Positions 48,326-56,713 of a DNA stretch of 64,000 bases are shown piece by piece. Made by a program: the position numbers and the translations under genes. Under the pieces are notes generated by a model that saw nothing but the letters and a program-made list of their open reading frames with translations, was not told the origin of the DNA and searched no databases. The DNA is taken from positions 186,001 through 250,000 of the forward strand of contig CAWHGB010000002.1 of assembly GCA_963828855.1 (NCBI GenBank), read 5' to 3'. Origin of the DNA: CAVVEQ01 sp963828855. GTDB lineage: Bacteria > Chloroflexota > Anaerolineae > Anaerolineales > Anaerolineaceae. The first letter of the stretch is position 1, and each line of letters starts with the position of its first letter.

Positions 48326-49117
48326 ATGTCAATTTTATCGGTAGCCGGAGAATTGGAAGAAAAAGGGGTTCCCGCAGCTCTTTGTACGATCATACAGAGC
48401 ACAGGTTCGACACCACGCCATACCGGCAGCAAGATGATTGTCCATCCGGATGGAAGCATTTCAGGTTCGGTAGGCGGTGGATTGATCGAAAAACAAGTGA
48501 TCGATGAAGCCTTGAAATGCATCCAAACAGGGAAATCCAAGAAGGCTTCTTATGATCTTGTTGATCCCTCAAAGGGGGATGTTGGTATTTGCGGCGGACA
48601 TGTGGAGGTTTATATCGAACCGATCGGCCAAAAACCATTGCTCGTCGTGATCGGGGGAGGCCATGTAGGTAAAGCGGTCCTGCACCTGGCCAAATGGCTG
48701 GGATTCAAAACGGCGGTGAGCGACGATCGTCCTGAATTTTGCACACCTGAAGCTAATCCGGATGCGGATCAATTTTTTGTCCTTCCGATGGAAGAACTAG
48801 TCAATCACCTAGCCATTGATCATAATTCCTACCTGGTGTTGACCACCCGCGGTTACGATGTTGATATCAAAGGAATTCCATCTTTATTGGATAAAAAGCC
48901 GGCATTTATCGGAGTGATCGGCTCAAAAAGAAGGTGGATAGTGACCAGAAAAGCGTTGCTCGCGCAGGGAATTCCTGAAACAAAGGTAGCAGAAATTCGA
49001 TCTCCCCTGGGTTTGGAGTTGAACGCTGAAACTCCTGAAGAGATCGCCATCAGTATCATGGCGGAAGTGATCATGGTGCAGAAAGATGGCAGCGGAAAAA
49101 GCATGAAATACGATTAG
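48326..49117 (+). CDS. xdhC: XdhC family molybdenum hydroxylase maturation protein
   Basis: About 263 residues. The N-terminal XdhC/CoxI domain has ALCTIIQSTGSTPRHTGSKM and GSISGSVGGGLIEKQVIDEA, ending DVGICGGHVEVYIEP. The C-terminal Rossmann domain has VVIGGGHVGKAVLHLAKWLG, DDRPEFCTPEANP and IGVIGSKRRWI. XdhC binds the molybdenum cofactor, promotes its sulfuration and delivers it to the apo-hydroxylase. Starts at ATG 48326, just after the pyrophosphatase stop. Confidence 0.93.
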   Translation: MSILSVAGELEEKGVPAALCTIIQSTGSTPRHTGSKMIVHPDGSISGSVGGGLIEKQVIDEALKCIQTGKSKKASYDLVDPSKGDVGICGGHVEVYIEPIGQKPLLVVIGGGHVGKAVLHLAKWLGFKTAVSDDRPEFCTPEANPDADQFFVLPMEELVNHLAIDHNSYLVLTTRGYDVDIKGIPSLLDKKPAFIGVIGSKRRWIVTRKALLAQGIPETKVAEIRSPLGLELNAETPEEIAISIMAEVIMVQKDGSGKSMKYD

Positions 49118-49125
49118 GGTATCTT

Positions 49126-50545
49126 ATGTTCCAAAAATACATAAATGCAGCCAACCTAAGTGAAGCAATTGAAATCCTTGAGCAGGAAAAAGGATCCGCC
49201 AGGATCATCGCTGGTGCGACTGACCTGATGCTGGAAATGGAGCGCGGAGTTCGGAAGGGCATCCATACCCTGGTGGACATCTCGCGGGCGGGAAATTGCA
49301 ATCAAATCACGCTGGATGAAGACCAACGGATCCATATCGGCCCCATGGTCACGCATAACCAGGCTGCAGGCTCCAAGCTGATCCGGGAATTTGGTCTACC
49401 ACTGGCCTTGGCATGTTGGTCAGTGGGCAGCCCGCAAATTCGCAACCGGGGTACGATTGCTGGAAATGTGATCACCGCCTCACCTGCGAACGATACAATC
49501 CCGGCGTTGATGGTGCTGAATGCTTCCGTAACGCTCGCTTCCAGCCGGGGAAATAGGGTCGTGGGCTTGAAGGATTTCTACCTGGGGGTTAGGAAAACAA
49601 TCCTGGCAGAGGACGAACTTCTTATGGAAATTTCCTTTCCAGCGATGACCGCGAATCAATATGGAGTTTTCTTCAAATCAGCCCTTCGCCAAGCTCAAGC
49701 GATTTCGGTAGTCAATTTCGCAGCCGTACTGGAAATTCAGGACGGCAAAATTCAATCAGCAAACCTGGCGTTCGGCTCGGTGGCACCGACCATCATTCGA
49801 GCCACCGCAGCAGAAGAGTTTCTCGCTGAAAAACCATTGGCAGAGTCATGTTATTGAGTCTGTAGCCTTGATCGCAGTGGATGAAACCAGCCCGATCTCT
49901 GACTTGCGGGGTTCGGATATTTACCGGAAGTCCGCAGTGAAAAATGCCATCCGGGATGGCTTAACTATGATCCTGGAAGGCAGACAAGCAAATCCGTTGC
50001 CACAGGAACCCATTTTCCTGCAGGGCAAAAACCCTTTCCAGGTTACCCCACTTCCCGAAACATGCGTGTATGAATTGGATGATTATGTACGCACGAGGAT
50101 CAATGGGAAGGTTTTTTCGGGCAAAGCGGCTGGCCATCCAAACCTACTCAGATTTATAAGGGATGAAGCCGGCTTGACAGGTTCCAAGGAAGGTTGCGCA
50201 GAAGGGGAATGCGGTGCGTGTACCGTTTACCTGGATGGCTCAGCTGTAATGGGATGCCTTGTACCTGTTTTCCGGGCTGACCAGGCAAAAATTGAAACAG
50301 TAGAAAGTCTTTCCATGGAGAGTGATTCATTGCATCCGGTTCAGCAGGCATTCATTGAGGAAGGAGCCGTGCAATGTGGTTATTGCACACCCGGGTTCAT
50401 CATGAGCGCAGCAAAACTCCTGGAAGAAAAGCCAAAACCAAGCCATGAAGAGATCAAACAGGCGATGACCGGGAACTTGTGTCGATGTACTGGTTATTAT
50501 CAAATCATAAATGCGGTTGAAAACGCAAGCAAAAGGATGGGATGA
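49126..50545 (+). CDS. Molybdenum hydroxylase, FAD domain fused to [2Fe-2S] domain (second system), frame interrupted once
   Basis: About 473 residues. The FAD domain comes first: ARIIAGATDLMLEMERGVRK and GSPQIRNRGTIAGNVITASP followed by ANDTIPALMVLNAS. A one-base gain near 49845 breaks the frame inside its C-terminal part; it resumes as VIESVALIAVDETSPISDL. The Fe-S domain then has EGCAEGECGACTVYLDG, QCGYCTPGFIMSA and LCRCTGYYQIINAV. The fusion order is the reverse partner of the first system: here Fe-S is joined to FAD and the Mo subunit is separate. Without the break it would be one polypeptide. Confidence 0.85.
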
Positions 50546-50546
50546 A

Positions 50547-50915
50547 ATGTCAAACGCGAACCGTTATTCCAACAAACCAAAAGTCCGAAATGAGGAAAAG
50601 CAAGCTCACCCGATATGGAGAGGCGTGGGTTTTGGCTTGATGATTCTACTTCCAATTATTTCGTATGCGACCGCACTTATCCTGATCGGTATGAACAATA
50701 CGGAGCATTGGATTGCCATCCCCCGGGATCTCCTCGTACGAAATCAGGATCCGCTATTACTGATCAAGGTGATCCTCACATTGATCATAATGGCAGGGTT
50801 TGCAATCGTTCTGACCTTGATCTTCCAGATCCTTTACTCCATTTTTGGTCCCTCAAGGTATGGACCGACCGATGTGCCTCCAGTGGCTGGTAGGTTCAGG
50901 AAATATAAAAGGTAA
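50547..50915 (+). CDS. Small two-helix membrane protein inside the hydroxylase operon
   Basis: 122 residues from ATG 50547 (MSNANRYSNKPKV), one base after the FAD/Fe-S stop. Two membrane helices lie at about 28-48 (FGLMILLPIISYATALILIG) and 70-95 (IKVILTLIIMAGFAIVLTLI), with a C-terminal GPTDVPPVAGRFRKYKR tail in the cytoplasm. No family I recognise. Its place between the FAD/Fe-S and Mo subunits of one enzyme suggests a membrane anchor or electron-transfer link. Confidence 0.7.
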   Translation: MSNANRYSNKPKVRNEEKQAHPIWRGVGFGLMILLPIISYATALILIGMNNTEHWIAIPRDLLVRNQDPLLLIKVILTLIIMAGFAIVLTLIFQILYSIFGPSRYGPTDVPPVAGRFRKYKR

Positions 50916-50923
50916 TCCGGAGA

Positions 50924-53149
50924 ATGGGAATGGGTAAATATATCGGTCAATCGGTCCAACGGGTGGATGCCCTAGCCAAAGTCACAGGGCAGGCCGCGTA
51001 TCCGGGAGATATCAATCTGCCCGGTCAAGTATGGATGAAGATCCTTTTTTCACAAAGGACTCATGCCATCATTCGGGCGATTGATATTTCCGCAGCGTCG
51101 GAAGTACCCGGTGTACTGGCGATCTTCACCGCCAAAGATGTACCTAACAATGAGTATGGTTTGATCGTTCCCGACCAACCAGTATTATGCGGACCGGATT
51201 CGAATAAACAATTCGCAGATAGGGTTCGCTGCTTTGCGGACCAGGTCGCCGTGGTAATCGCGGAGACAGAAGAAATCGCTTCCCACGCCAGGGAATTGAT
51301 CAAGGTGGACTATCAGGATCTGAAATCGGTTTTTGATCCCCGTGAAGCCATGCGCAGCCCGGATCCACTTCTGCATCCCGAGTTAGATTCGAATGTATTT
51401 TGCCACTATAGGATTCGAAAAGGGGATGTTGAACAGGGCTTCGCTGATGCGGATTTAATCGTGGAATCCGATTACCAAACCCCAGCCCAGGAGCATGCCT
51501 ACCTTCAGCCGGAAGCAGGAATTGGTTATATCGACGAAGAGGGAAGGGTGACTGTTAATGTTGCTGGTCAATGGGTTCACGAAGACCAGGAACAGATCGC
51601 CCACGCCCTCAACTTGCCCATGGAGAAAGTAAGGGTGATTTACCCCGCCATTGGGGGAGCATTTGGCGGACGTGAGGATTTGTCTGTACAGATCGTGCTT
51701 GCGCTGGCTGCCTGGCGCTTGCATCAATCCGGAATCTCCCGCCCGGTCAAAATCATCTGGTCGCGTGAAGAATCCATCATCGGGCACCATAAACGCCATC
51801 CCTATTTCATCCACGCAAAATGGGGTGCCAAAAAGGATGGCACAATCACCGCAGCCAAAGTTGAATTGATCGCGGATGGTGGGGGTTACATCTACACTTC
51901 CACGAAGGTCCTTGGAAATGCAACGCTGCTTTGCACCGGTGCCTACCGAATCCCTAATGTCTCGGTGGATTCTTACGCTGTCTACACCAATAATCTTCCA
52001 ACAGGTGCTTTTCGAGGGTTTGGTGGTCCCCAGGCATTATTCCAAGCCGAATCCCAGGTGAGCAAACTTGCGGAAAAACTCGGGATGGATCCGGTGGAGC
52101 TGCGAATGAAAAATCTGCTTCGGGAGGGGGATCTCCTCTCGGTGCAAACCCCCTTGCCAAAAGGGGTGGCGATCCGCGAGGTACTGGATCGCTGCGCGAT
52201 CGAAGCAGGCTGGCAAAATAAACAAAATATCTGGAAAAAACCGGATATTTCTCTCCAGGAGAAAGGATCCGGAAGATGGAAAACAGCCTGGGGCATCGCC
52301 TGCGGGTATAAAAATATCGGTTTCTCCTTCGGTGCTCCGGAAAGATGCTTTGCAACGATTGAATTGCATGGAAGAAGCGAGATCGAGAAGGTTGTCCTCC
52401 ATCATGCAGCGGCCGAGGTGGGGCAGGGGTCTCATACTGTGATGATCCAGGCAGCGGCGGAGGTATTGGATTTTCCGCCAGAAAAGATAGAACTGATTTC
52501 AGCAGATACAGCCTTCACCGATAACTCCGGATCGGTTTCCGCATCCAGAATGACCTTTATGGGCGCGAATGCGGTAAAAGGAGCTGCGGAGGCAGCCCTC
52601 AAGAAATGGAAGACCGAGGAGCGACCGGCGATTGCTACTTTTGAATACCGTCCTCCAGCCACCACCCCATTTGATCCGGAAACAGGGAAAAGTGAGCCGA
52701 ATTTTGCCTATGGTTATGTCGCCATCGCGGTTAGAGCTGCTGTGGACACAGAAACCGGGAATGTCATCCTGAAAAAAGTGATCTGTGTTGATGATGTAGG
52801 TCAGGCGATTAATCCGTTGCAGGTGAAAGGGCAGATAGAAGGCGCAATTGTACAAGCCGCAGGTTACGCGTTACAGGAGAATTTCATCCAGGATCCTTCG
52901 GGTGTAAAAACAAAAACTCTCTCCACCTATCTCATCCCCACCATCCTGGATATCCCTGAGGAAATAAAGTCGGTGATTATCGAGGTACCCGATAGAAACG
53001 GTCCCTGGGGAGCTAAAGGGATGGGAGAAATGCCTTATCTTTGCCTGGTCCCGGCAATCACCTCCGCAGTTCACGAAGCGACCGGACATTGGTTTAATGA
53101 ATTTCCCCTCATTCCCGAAACAGTACTTAAGGGTCTGGGCAAGATCTGA
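50924..53149 (+). CDS. Molybdenum hydroxylase molybdopterin-binding subunit (second system)
   Basis: 741 residues of the XdhA/CoxL large-subunit family. VGQ-type start (YIGQSVQRVDALAKVTGQAA), IGGAFGGREDLSVQIVLALA, GAFRGFGGPQALFQAESQV, and the active-site Glu702 in GAKGMGEMPYLCLVPAI. It is separate from its Fe-S and FAD partners, which are fused in the gene at 49126. Substrate channel residues cannot be interpreted without alignment; xanthine, hypoxanthine, nicotinate and similar heterocycles are all possible. yqeB follows after eight bases. Confidence 0.9.
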   Translation: MGMGKYIGQSVQRVDALAKVTGQAAYPGDINLPGQVWMKILFSQRTHAIIRAIDISAASEVPGVLAIFTAKDVPNNEYGLIVPDQPVLCGPDSNKQFADRVRCFADQVAVVIAETEEIASHARELIKVDYQDLKSVFDPREAMRSPDPLLHPELDSNVFCHYRIRKGDVEQGFADADLIVESDYQTPAQEHAYLQPEAGIGYIDEEGRVTVNVAGQWVHEDQEQIAHALNLPMEKVRVIYPAIGGAFGGREDLSVQIVLALAAWRLHQSGISRPVKIIWSREESIIGHHKRHPYFIHAKWGAKKDGTITAAKVELIADGGGYIYTSTKVLGNATLLCTGAYRIPNVSVDSYAVYTNNLPTGAFRGFGGPQALFQAESQVSKLAEKLGMDPVELRMKNLLREGDLLSVQTPLPKGVAIREVLDRCAIEAGWQNKQNIWKKPDISLQEKGSGRWKTAWGIACGYKNIGFSFGAPERCFATIELHGRSEIEKVVLHHAAAEVGQGSHTVMIQAAAEVLDFPPEKIELISADTAFTDNSGSVSASRMTFMGANAVKGAAEAALKKWKTEERPAIATFEYRPPATTPFDPETGKSEPNFAYGYVAIAVRAAVDTETGNVILKKVICVDDVGQAINPLQVKGQIEGAIVQAAGYALQENFIQDPSGVKTKTLSTYLIPTILDIPEEIKSVIIEVPDRNGPWGAKGMGEMPYLCLVPAITSAVHEATGHWFNEFPLIPETVLKGLGKI

Positions 53150-53157
53150 GTCTGATC

Positions 53158-53952
53158 ATGAATTTGAAAATCATAATCCTCGGGGGAGGCGACCTCGCCA
53201 GCGGGGTTGCCTTAAGATTGTTCCGGCTCGGATGCCAGTTGATCATCACTGAGCTTGCCCAGCCATATGCTGTGCGACGATCCGTCAGCTTTGCCCAAGC
53301 TGTTTATGATGGTCATATCACGATCGAAGGCGTGGTTGGTCAATTGTCTTCTAGCTATCAGAGTATCAATTGGGATTCAGCCATCCCGGTTCTTGTGGAT
53401 CCAGAAATGAATACGATCGATCTTTTTCACCCGGATGTGGTCGTAGACGCACGGATGATAAAACAGGAGTTAATATCTCCTTTTTATCCAAAGATTTTTA
53501 CCGTTGGGTTGGGTCCTGGATTCAACGCTGGTATGAATTGCAACGCGGTGATTGAAACCCAGCGTGGTCATTTCATGGGCCGGGTGATCTACAAAGGGTC
53601 CGCAGAGGCAGATACAGGTATTCCGGAAAGGGTCGCGAATTTTCAGCAAGAAAGGGTGCTGCGATCCCCAGTCGATGGTATTTTTAAGACAAACATTGAA
53701 ATTGGACAATTCGTTATCGAAAACGAGGAAATTGCCAGGGTCGGGCAAGATGTGATCACTGCTCCATTCAGCGGGATGGTCCGAGGATTATTGCATGATG
53801 GATTATTAGTCAGAAAGGGGATCAAGGTCGGTGATATCGATCCACGAAAGGATCCCCGGCTTTACCAACTGGTTTCAGATAAAGCTCTGGCAGTGGGAGG
53901 AGGTGTGGTGGAATCCATTCTCTCCCAACCATCTCTCCGTGCCAAGCTATGA
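53158..53952 (+). CDS. yqeB: YqeB, selenium-dependent molybdenum hydroxylase maturation protein
   Basis: 264 residues of the YqeB family (EF2563-type), found only with selenium-dependent molybdenum hydroxylases. The N-terminal Rossmann stretch is KIIILGGGDLASGVALRLFR and the middle has VDARMIKQE and VGLGPGFNAGMNCNAVIETQ (family GLGPGF.AG.......ET.RGH), followed by a biotinyl-like beta domain (RSPVDGIFKTNIEIGQFVIE). It is thought to help insert labile selenium into the cofactor. Overlaps yqeC-mocA by ATGA. Confidence 0.9.
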   Translation: MNLKIIILGGGDLASGVALRLFRLGCQLIITELAQPYAVRRSVSFAQAVYDGHITIEGVVGQLSSSYQSINWDSAIPVLVDPEMNTIDLFHPDVVVDARMIKQELISPFYPKIFTVGLGPGFNAGMNCNAVIETQRGHFMGRVIYKGSAEADTGIPERVANFQQERVLRSPVDGIFKTNIEIGQFVIENEEIARVGQDVITAPFSGMVRGLLHDGLLVRKGIKVGDIDPRKDPRLYQLVSDKALAVGGGVVESILSQPSLRAKL

Positions 53953-55280
53953 GAGTAGAGCAGCAAATGAATCTCCGCCAGGCATTACGAGCCAAGCGTG
54001 ATTCAGTCATCTCCTTTGTAGGGGCAGGGGGCAAAACGACTGCGATTTTTCAACTCGCCAGACAGTTGGATGCTCCGGTTTTTATCACCACCACCACCCA
54101 TTTGGCACACGATCAAGCAAAACTTGCCGACCAGCACATTATCCTTCCTGAATCCATGCCCGGTTTTAATAATCTGATTTTATTAAATAATGCGGTGACT
54201 CTGATCACCGGTACCCTGGATGAAAATGGAAAGTGGAAAGGATTATCGTTAGAGGAAGTAAACCGCCTGGGGGAGTATGCTTCCGCCAGTAACATCCCGC
54301 TTCTGGTTGAAGCGGATGGTGCCAGGCAATTTTCCCTCAAAGCTCCTGCGGATCATGAACCGGCCATCCCCGAGATCACGAATCATGTGGTGGTCATAGC
54401 AGGAATGGACGCATTTGGTAAACATCTTAACGCTGATACCGTCCACCGACCGGAGATATTTTCGCTTATCACAGGTTGTAAGTTAGGAAGCACTATCTCG
54501 CTCGAAGATATTATTTGCGAATTGATCGATACCAGTGGTGGGTTGAAGAATATTCCCCCAGGAGCCAGACGGTCGGTTGTTTTAAACCAGGCTTTGGACA
54601 TTTACGATTATCAATATTTCGAACCGGTATTGACGGAATTGAATTCCGCATTCGATTCCGTGATCGTCACTGAGCTGAAGAACAAAACAATTTTTATCGC
54701 TCGGGAAAGGACTGCAGGGATTATCCTGGCGGCAGGGGGATCAGAGCGATTTGGTTCTCCGAAGCAGCTTGTGTTTTGGAATGGCAAACCATTGCTTCGT
54801 TGGGTTGCGGAATCAGCTCTTTCTACACAATTATCTGAGGTGATCGTTGTCACCGGGGCGGTAGAGGATAAGGTCACTGAACTACTTAGAGATCTCCCGG
54901 TTAGGTTGATCCATAACCCGGATTGGACCAGTGGACAAGCATCGTCGATCAAAACAGGTCTTGCTCAAATTTCAGATGACACTGGCGCGGCCATATTTCA
55001 GCTTGTGGATCAACCCCAAGTGCAAGCCGGGTTGATAAATGAGCTTATTAAATACCACTGGCAATCTCTTGAACCTGTTATCGCCCCGGAATACGAAGGC
55101 AGGCGAGGGAACCCGGTGCTCTTCGATAAAGTCACTTTTTCAGCTTTACTCAACCTCACCGGAGATGTAGGTGGCAGGGCGATTTTCGATAATTTTCCAC
55201 CGGTCACAATCCCGTGGGTTGATGGGAGCATCCTGGTGGATATTGACCAGCCAGCCGATCTATTCAAATTGCGAAAATGA
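53949..55280 (+). CDS. YqeC-MocA fusion protein
   Basis: 443 residues joining two proteins usually encoded apart. Residues 1-245 are YqeC: ISFVGAGGKTTAIFQLARQL (P-loop, 22-41), FITTTTHLAHDQAKL, LLVEADGARQFSLKAPADHE and GKHLNADTVHRPE. Residues 255-443 are a MobA-like nucleotidyltransferase of the MocA type: IILAAGGSERFGSPKQL (258-274), NPDWTSGQASSIKTGL, FQLVDQPQV and GRRGNPVLFDK. MocA adds CMP to molybdopterin (from CTP, releasing PPi) to make the cytosine dinucleotide cofactor; YqeC is an accessory of the selenium-type system. I see no frame problem, so the fusion is real in this sequence. Confidence 0.88.
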   Translation: MRVEQQMNLRQALRAKRDSVISFVGAGGKTTAIFQLARQLDAPVFITTTTHLAHDQAKLADQHIILPESMPGFNNLILLNNAVTLITGTLDENGKWKGLSLEEVNRLGEYASASNIPLLVEADGARQFSLKAPADHEPAIPEITNHVVVIAGMDAFGKHLNADTVHRPEIFSLITGCKLGSTISLEDIICELIDTSGGLKNIPPGARRSVVLNQALDIYDYQYFEPVLTELNSAFDSVIVTELKNKTIFIARERTAGIILAAGGSERFGSPKQLVFWNGKPLLRWVAESALSTQLSEVIVVTGAVEDKVTELLRDLPVRLIHNPDWTSGQASSIKTGLAQISDDTGAAIFQLVDQPQVQAGLINELIKYHWQSLEPVIAPEYEGRRGNPVLFDKVTFSALLNLTGDVGGRAIFDNFPPVTIPWVDGSILVDIDQPADLFKLRK

Positions 55281-55879
55281 TGAAAAACGAACCAAAAATC
55301 ACCGCCCTTGTTCTCGCCGCGGGGCTTTCATCAAGAATGGGAAGCCCGAAAATGCTTCTTGATTGGAAGGGCAGCACAGTGCTGGAAACTGTTCTAAAAA
55401 CAGTGACGGAAAGTCCATTTAATGATGTGATCCTTGTATATGGAGCCTGGCAAAAGGAGATCCTCGAAATAGCCGGTAAATTCACCCTCCATCCTGTCTA
55501 CAACCCGGAATATTCCAATGGTTCCATGCTTGTTTCGCTTCAAACCGGTCTTCGCCAAATCCATTTGACCCAGGATGGATTCATGATCATCCTCGGTGAT
55601 CAACCCATGCTCAGCAAATCTATCATCGAAAAAGTAATTTTGGATTTTCGAAGGACCGGAAGAAAGGTGGTAATTCCAAGTTACAACCTTCGGAGGGGGC
55701 ATCCGTGGTTGATCGATATGGCTTTTAAAAAAGAAATCCTGGGTTTAGAAGAACCCAGGACACTCCGAGAATTCTTGATGAACCACGAAACCGACATATT
55801 TTATACAGTTGTTGATGATCCCGCAATCCTCGCGGATCTGGATACTCCGGAAGATTACGAGAAATACCGGGACGTGTAA
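55277..55879 (+). CDS. mocA: Second MocA-type molybdenum cofactor cytidylyltransferase
   Basis: 200 residues: LVLAAGLSSRMGSPKMLLDW (NTP-binding loop), NPEYSNGSMLVSLQTGL, MIILGDQPMLSKS (metal Asp), RRGHPWLIDMAF and DLDTPEDYEKY. Clearly homologous to the C-terminal half of the previous protein and placed directly behind it (ATGA overlap), so the operon carries two nucleotidyltransferases, perhaps one per hydroxylase, or one for Moco and one for a modified cofactor. It is the last gene of the operon. Confidence 0.88.
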   Translation: MMKNEPKITALVLAAGLSSRMGSPKMLLDWKGSTVLETVLKTVTESPFNDVILVYGAWQKEILEIAGKFTLHPVYNPEYSNGSMLVSLQTGLRQIHLTQDGFMIILGDQPMLSKSIIEKVILDFRRTGRKVVIPSYNLRRGHPWLIDMAFKKEILGLEEPRTLREFLMNHETDIFYTVVDDPAILADLDTPEDYEKYRDV

Positions 55880-55885
55880 TTTTTC

Positions 55886-56146
55886 TTATTTCTCAGGAGA
55901 AGGATCCTTTGCTTCAAGCTTGCCATCATCCATGGAATTAAGGATCTCCTTGGCAGCCTGTTCATCGGATTCCTTCACATATACGAAAGTTTCACCCAAC
56001 GTTCCGACTGTTAATCCGATCGCTGCACCGGCGCTTTCCTGGGATAATTCAGCCTTGATCCCGAATGATTCCAATAAGATCCGGATCGATTCAGCCTCCA
56101 GCGGGCTGGTGGTAAGATAAACAGGTTTATATTCGTCAGAGAACAT
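55886..56146 (-). CDS. DUF2007 family protein
   Basis: 86 residues with the short ferredoxin-like DUF2007 pattern: PVYLTTSPLEAESIRILLES near the N-terminus and ETFVYVKESDEQAAKEIL at the end. The family is called putative signal-transducing but its role is not known. Starts one base below the methyltransferase stop, in a four-gene minus-strand operon; converges on mocA. Confidence 0.75.
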   Translation of the reverse strand: MFSDEYKPVYLTTSPLEAESIRILLESFGIKAELSQESAGAAIGLTVGTLGETFVYVKESDEQAAKEILNSMDDGKLEAKDPSPEK

Positions 56147-56713
56147 TCATGCCTTCCTTAGGATAATTTTTTCGATTGTCTTTTTTCGATGAGTTCCACT
56201 GGGAATTATCTCCCGGTTCTTATAGAGTATATCCCAGGAAGGAAAAACATGGAGTAGTTCGTTTTTTCCGATGAGGTAATCCTTTGGAAACGGTTTCCCG
56301 CCATCATCTGTTCCTTCCGAAGGTGTCTCGAAAAACAGAATACCCCCCATTTTCAAGATCTTCCCATAAACCAACCATAAATCCCGATCCAGGAAGTAAT
56401 AATTCAGGATCGCATCAAATGTGTTTTCCTTAAAACCAACCGATTGGGAATCTCCGATAAGCGACATGAGCGCTTCACAATTGCTTTTCGCAATTCGCAC
56501 CGCGACATCGGAGATATCCACCCCGACGACCCGGCAGCCATTTTCGATGAGGAATTTAGAATTCGCACCCGTACCCATTGCCATATCGAGGACCAGAGAT
56601 CCGGTGGGGATTAAATCGTGAAAGTGCATCAATATTTCACGCGGGGAAGTTTGGTTTATCCTTCCCGGTTCCCGGTAGCGGTTGTTCCATCGCAAGGCGT
56701 CAGCGCTTGGCAA
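56147..56713 (-). CDS. Class I SAM-dependent methyltransferase
   Basis: 188 residues. Motif I is LVLDMAMGTGANSKFLIENG; the Asp at the end of strand 2 lies in CRVVGVDISDVAVRIAK; the post-motif is FDAILNYYFLDRDLW; then GGILFFETPSEG. The N-terminal RWNNRYREPG resembles tellurite-resistance/UbiE-like members. The substrate is unknown. Its start overlaps the mrfB C-terminus by 14 bases. Confidence 0.8.
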   Translation of the reverse strand: MPSADALRWNNRYREPGRINQTSPREILMHFHDLIPTGSLVLDMAMGTGANSKFLIENGCRVVGVDISDVAVRIAKSNCEALMSLIGDSQSVGFKENTFDAILNYYFLDRDLWLVYGKILKMGGILFFETPSEGTDDGGKPFPKDYLIGKNELLHVFPSWDILYKNREIIPSGTHRKKTIEKIILRKA

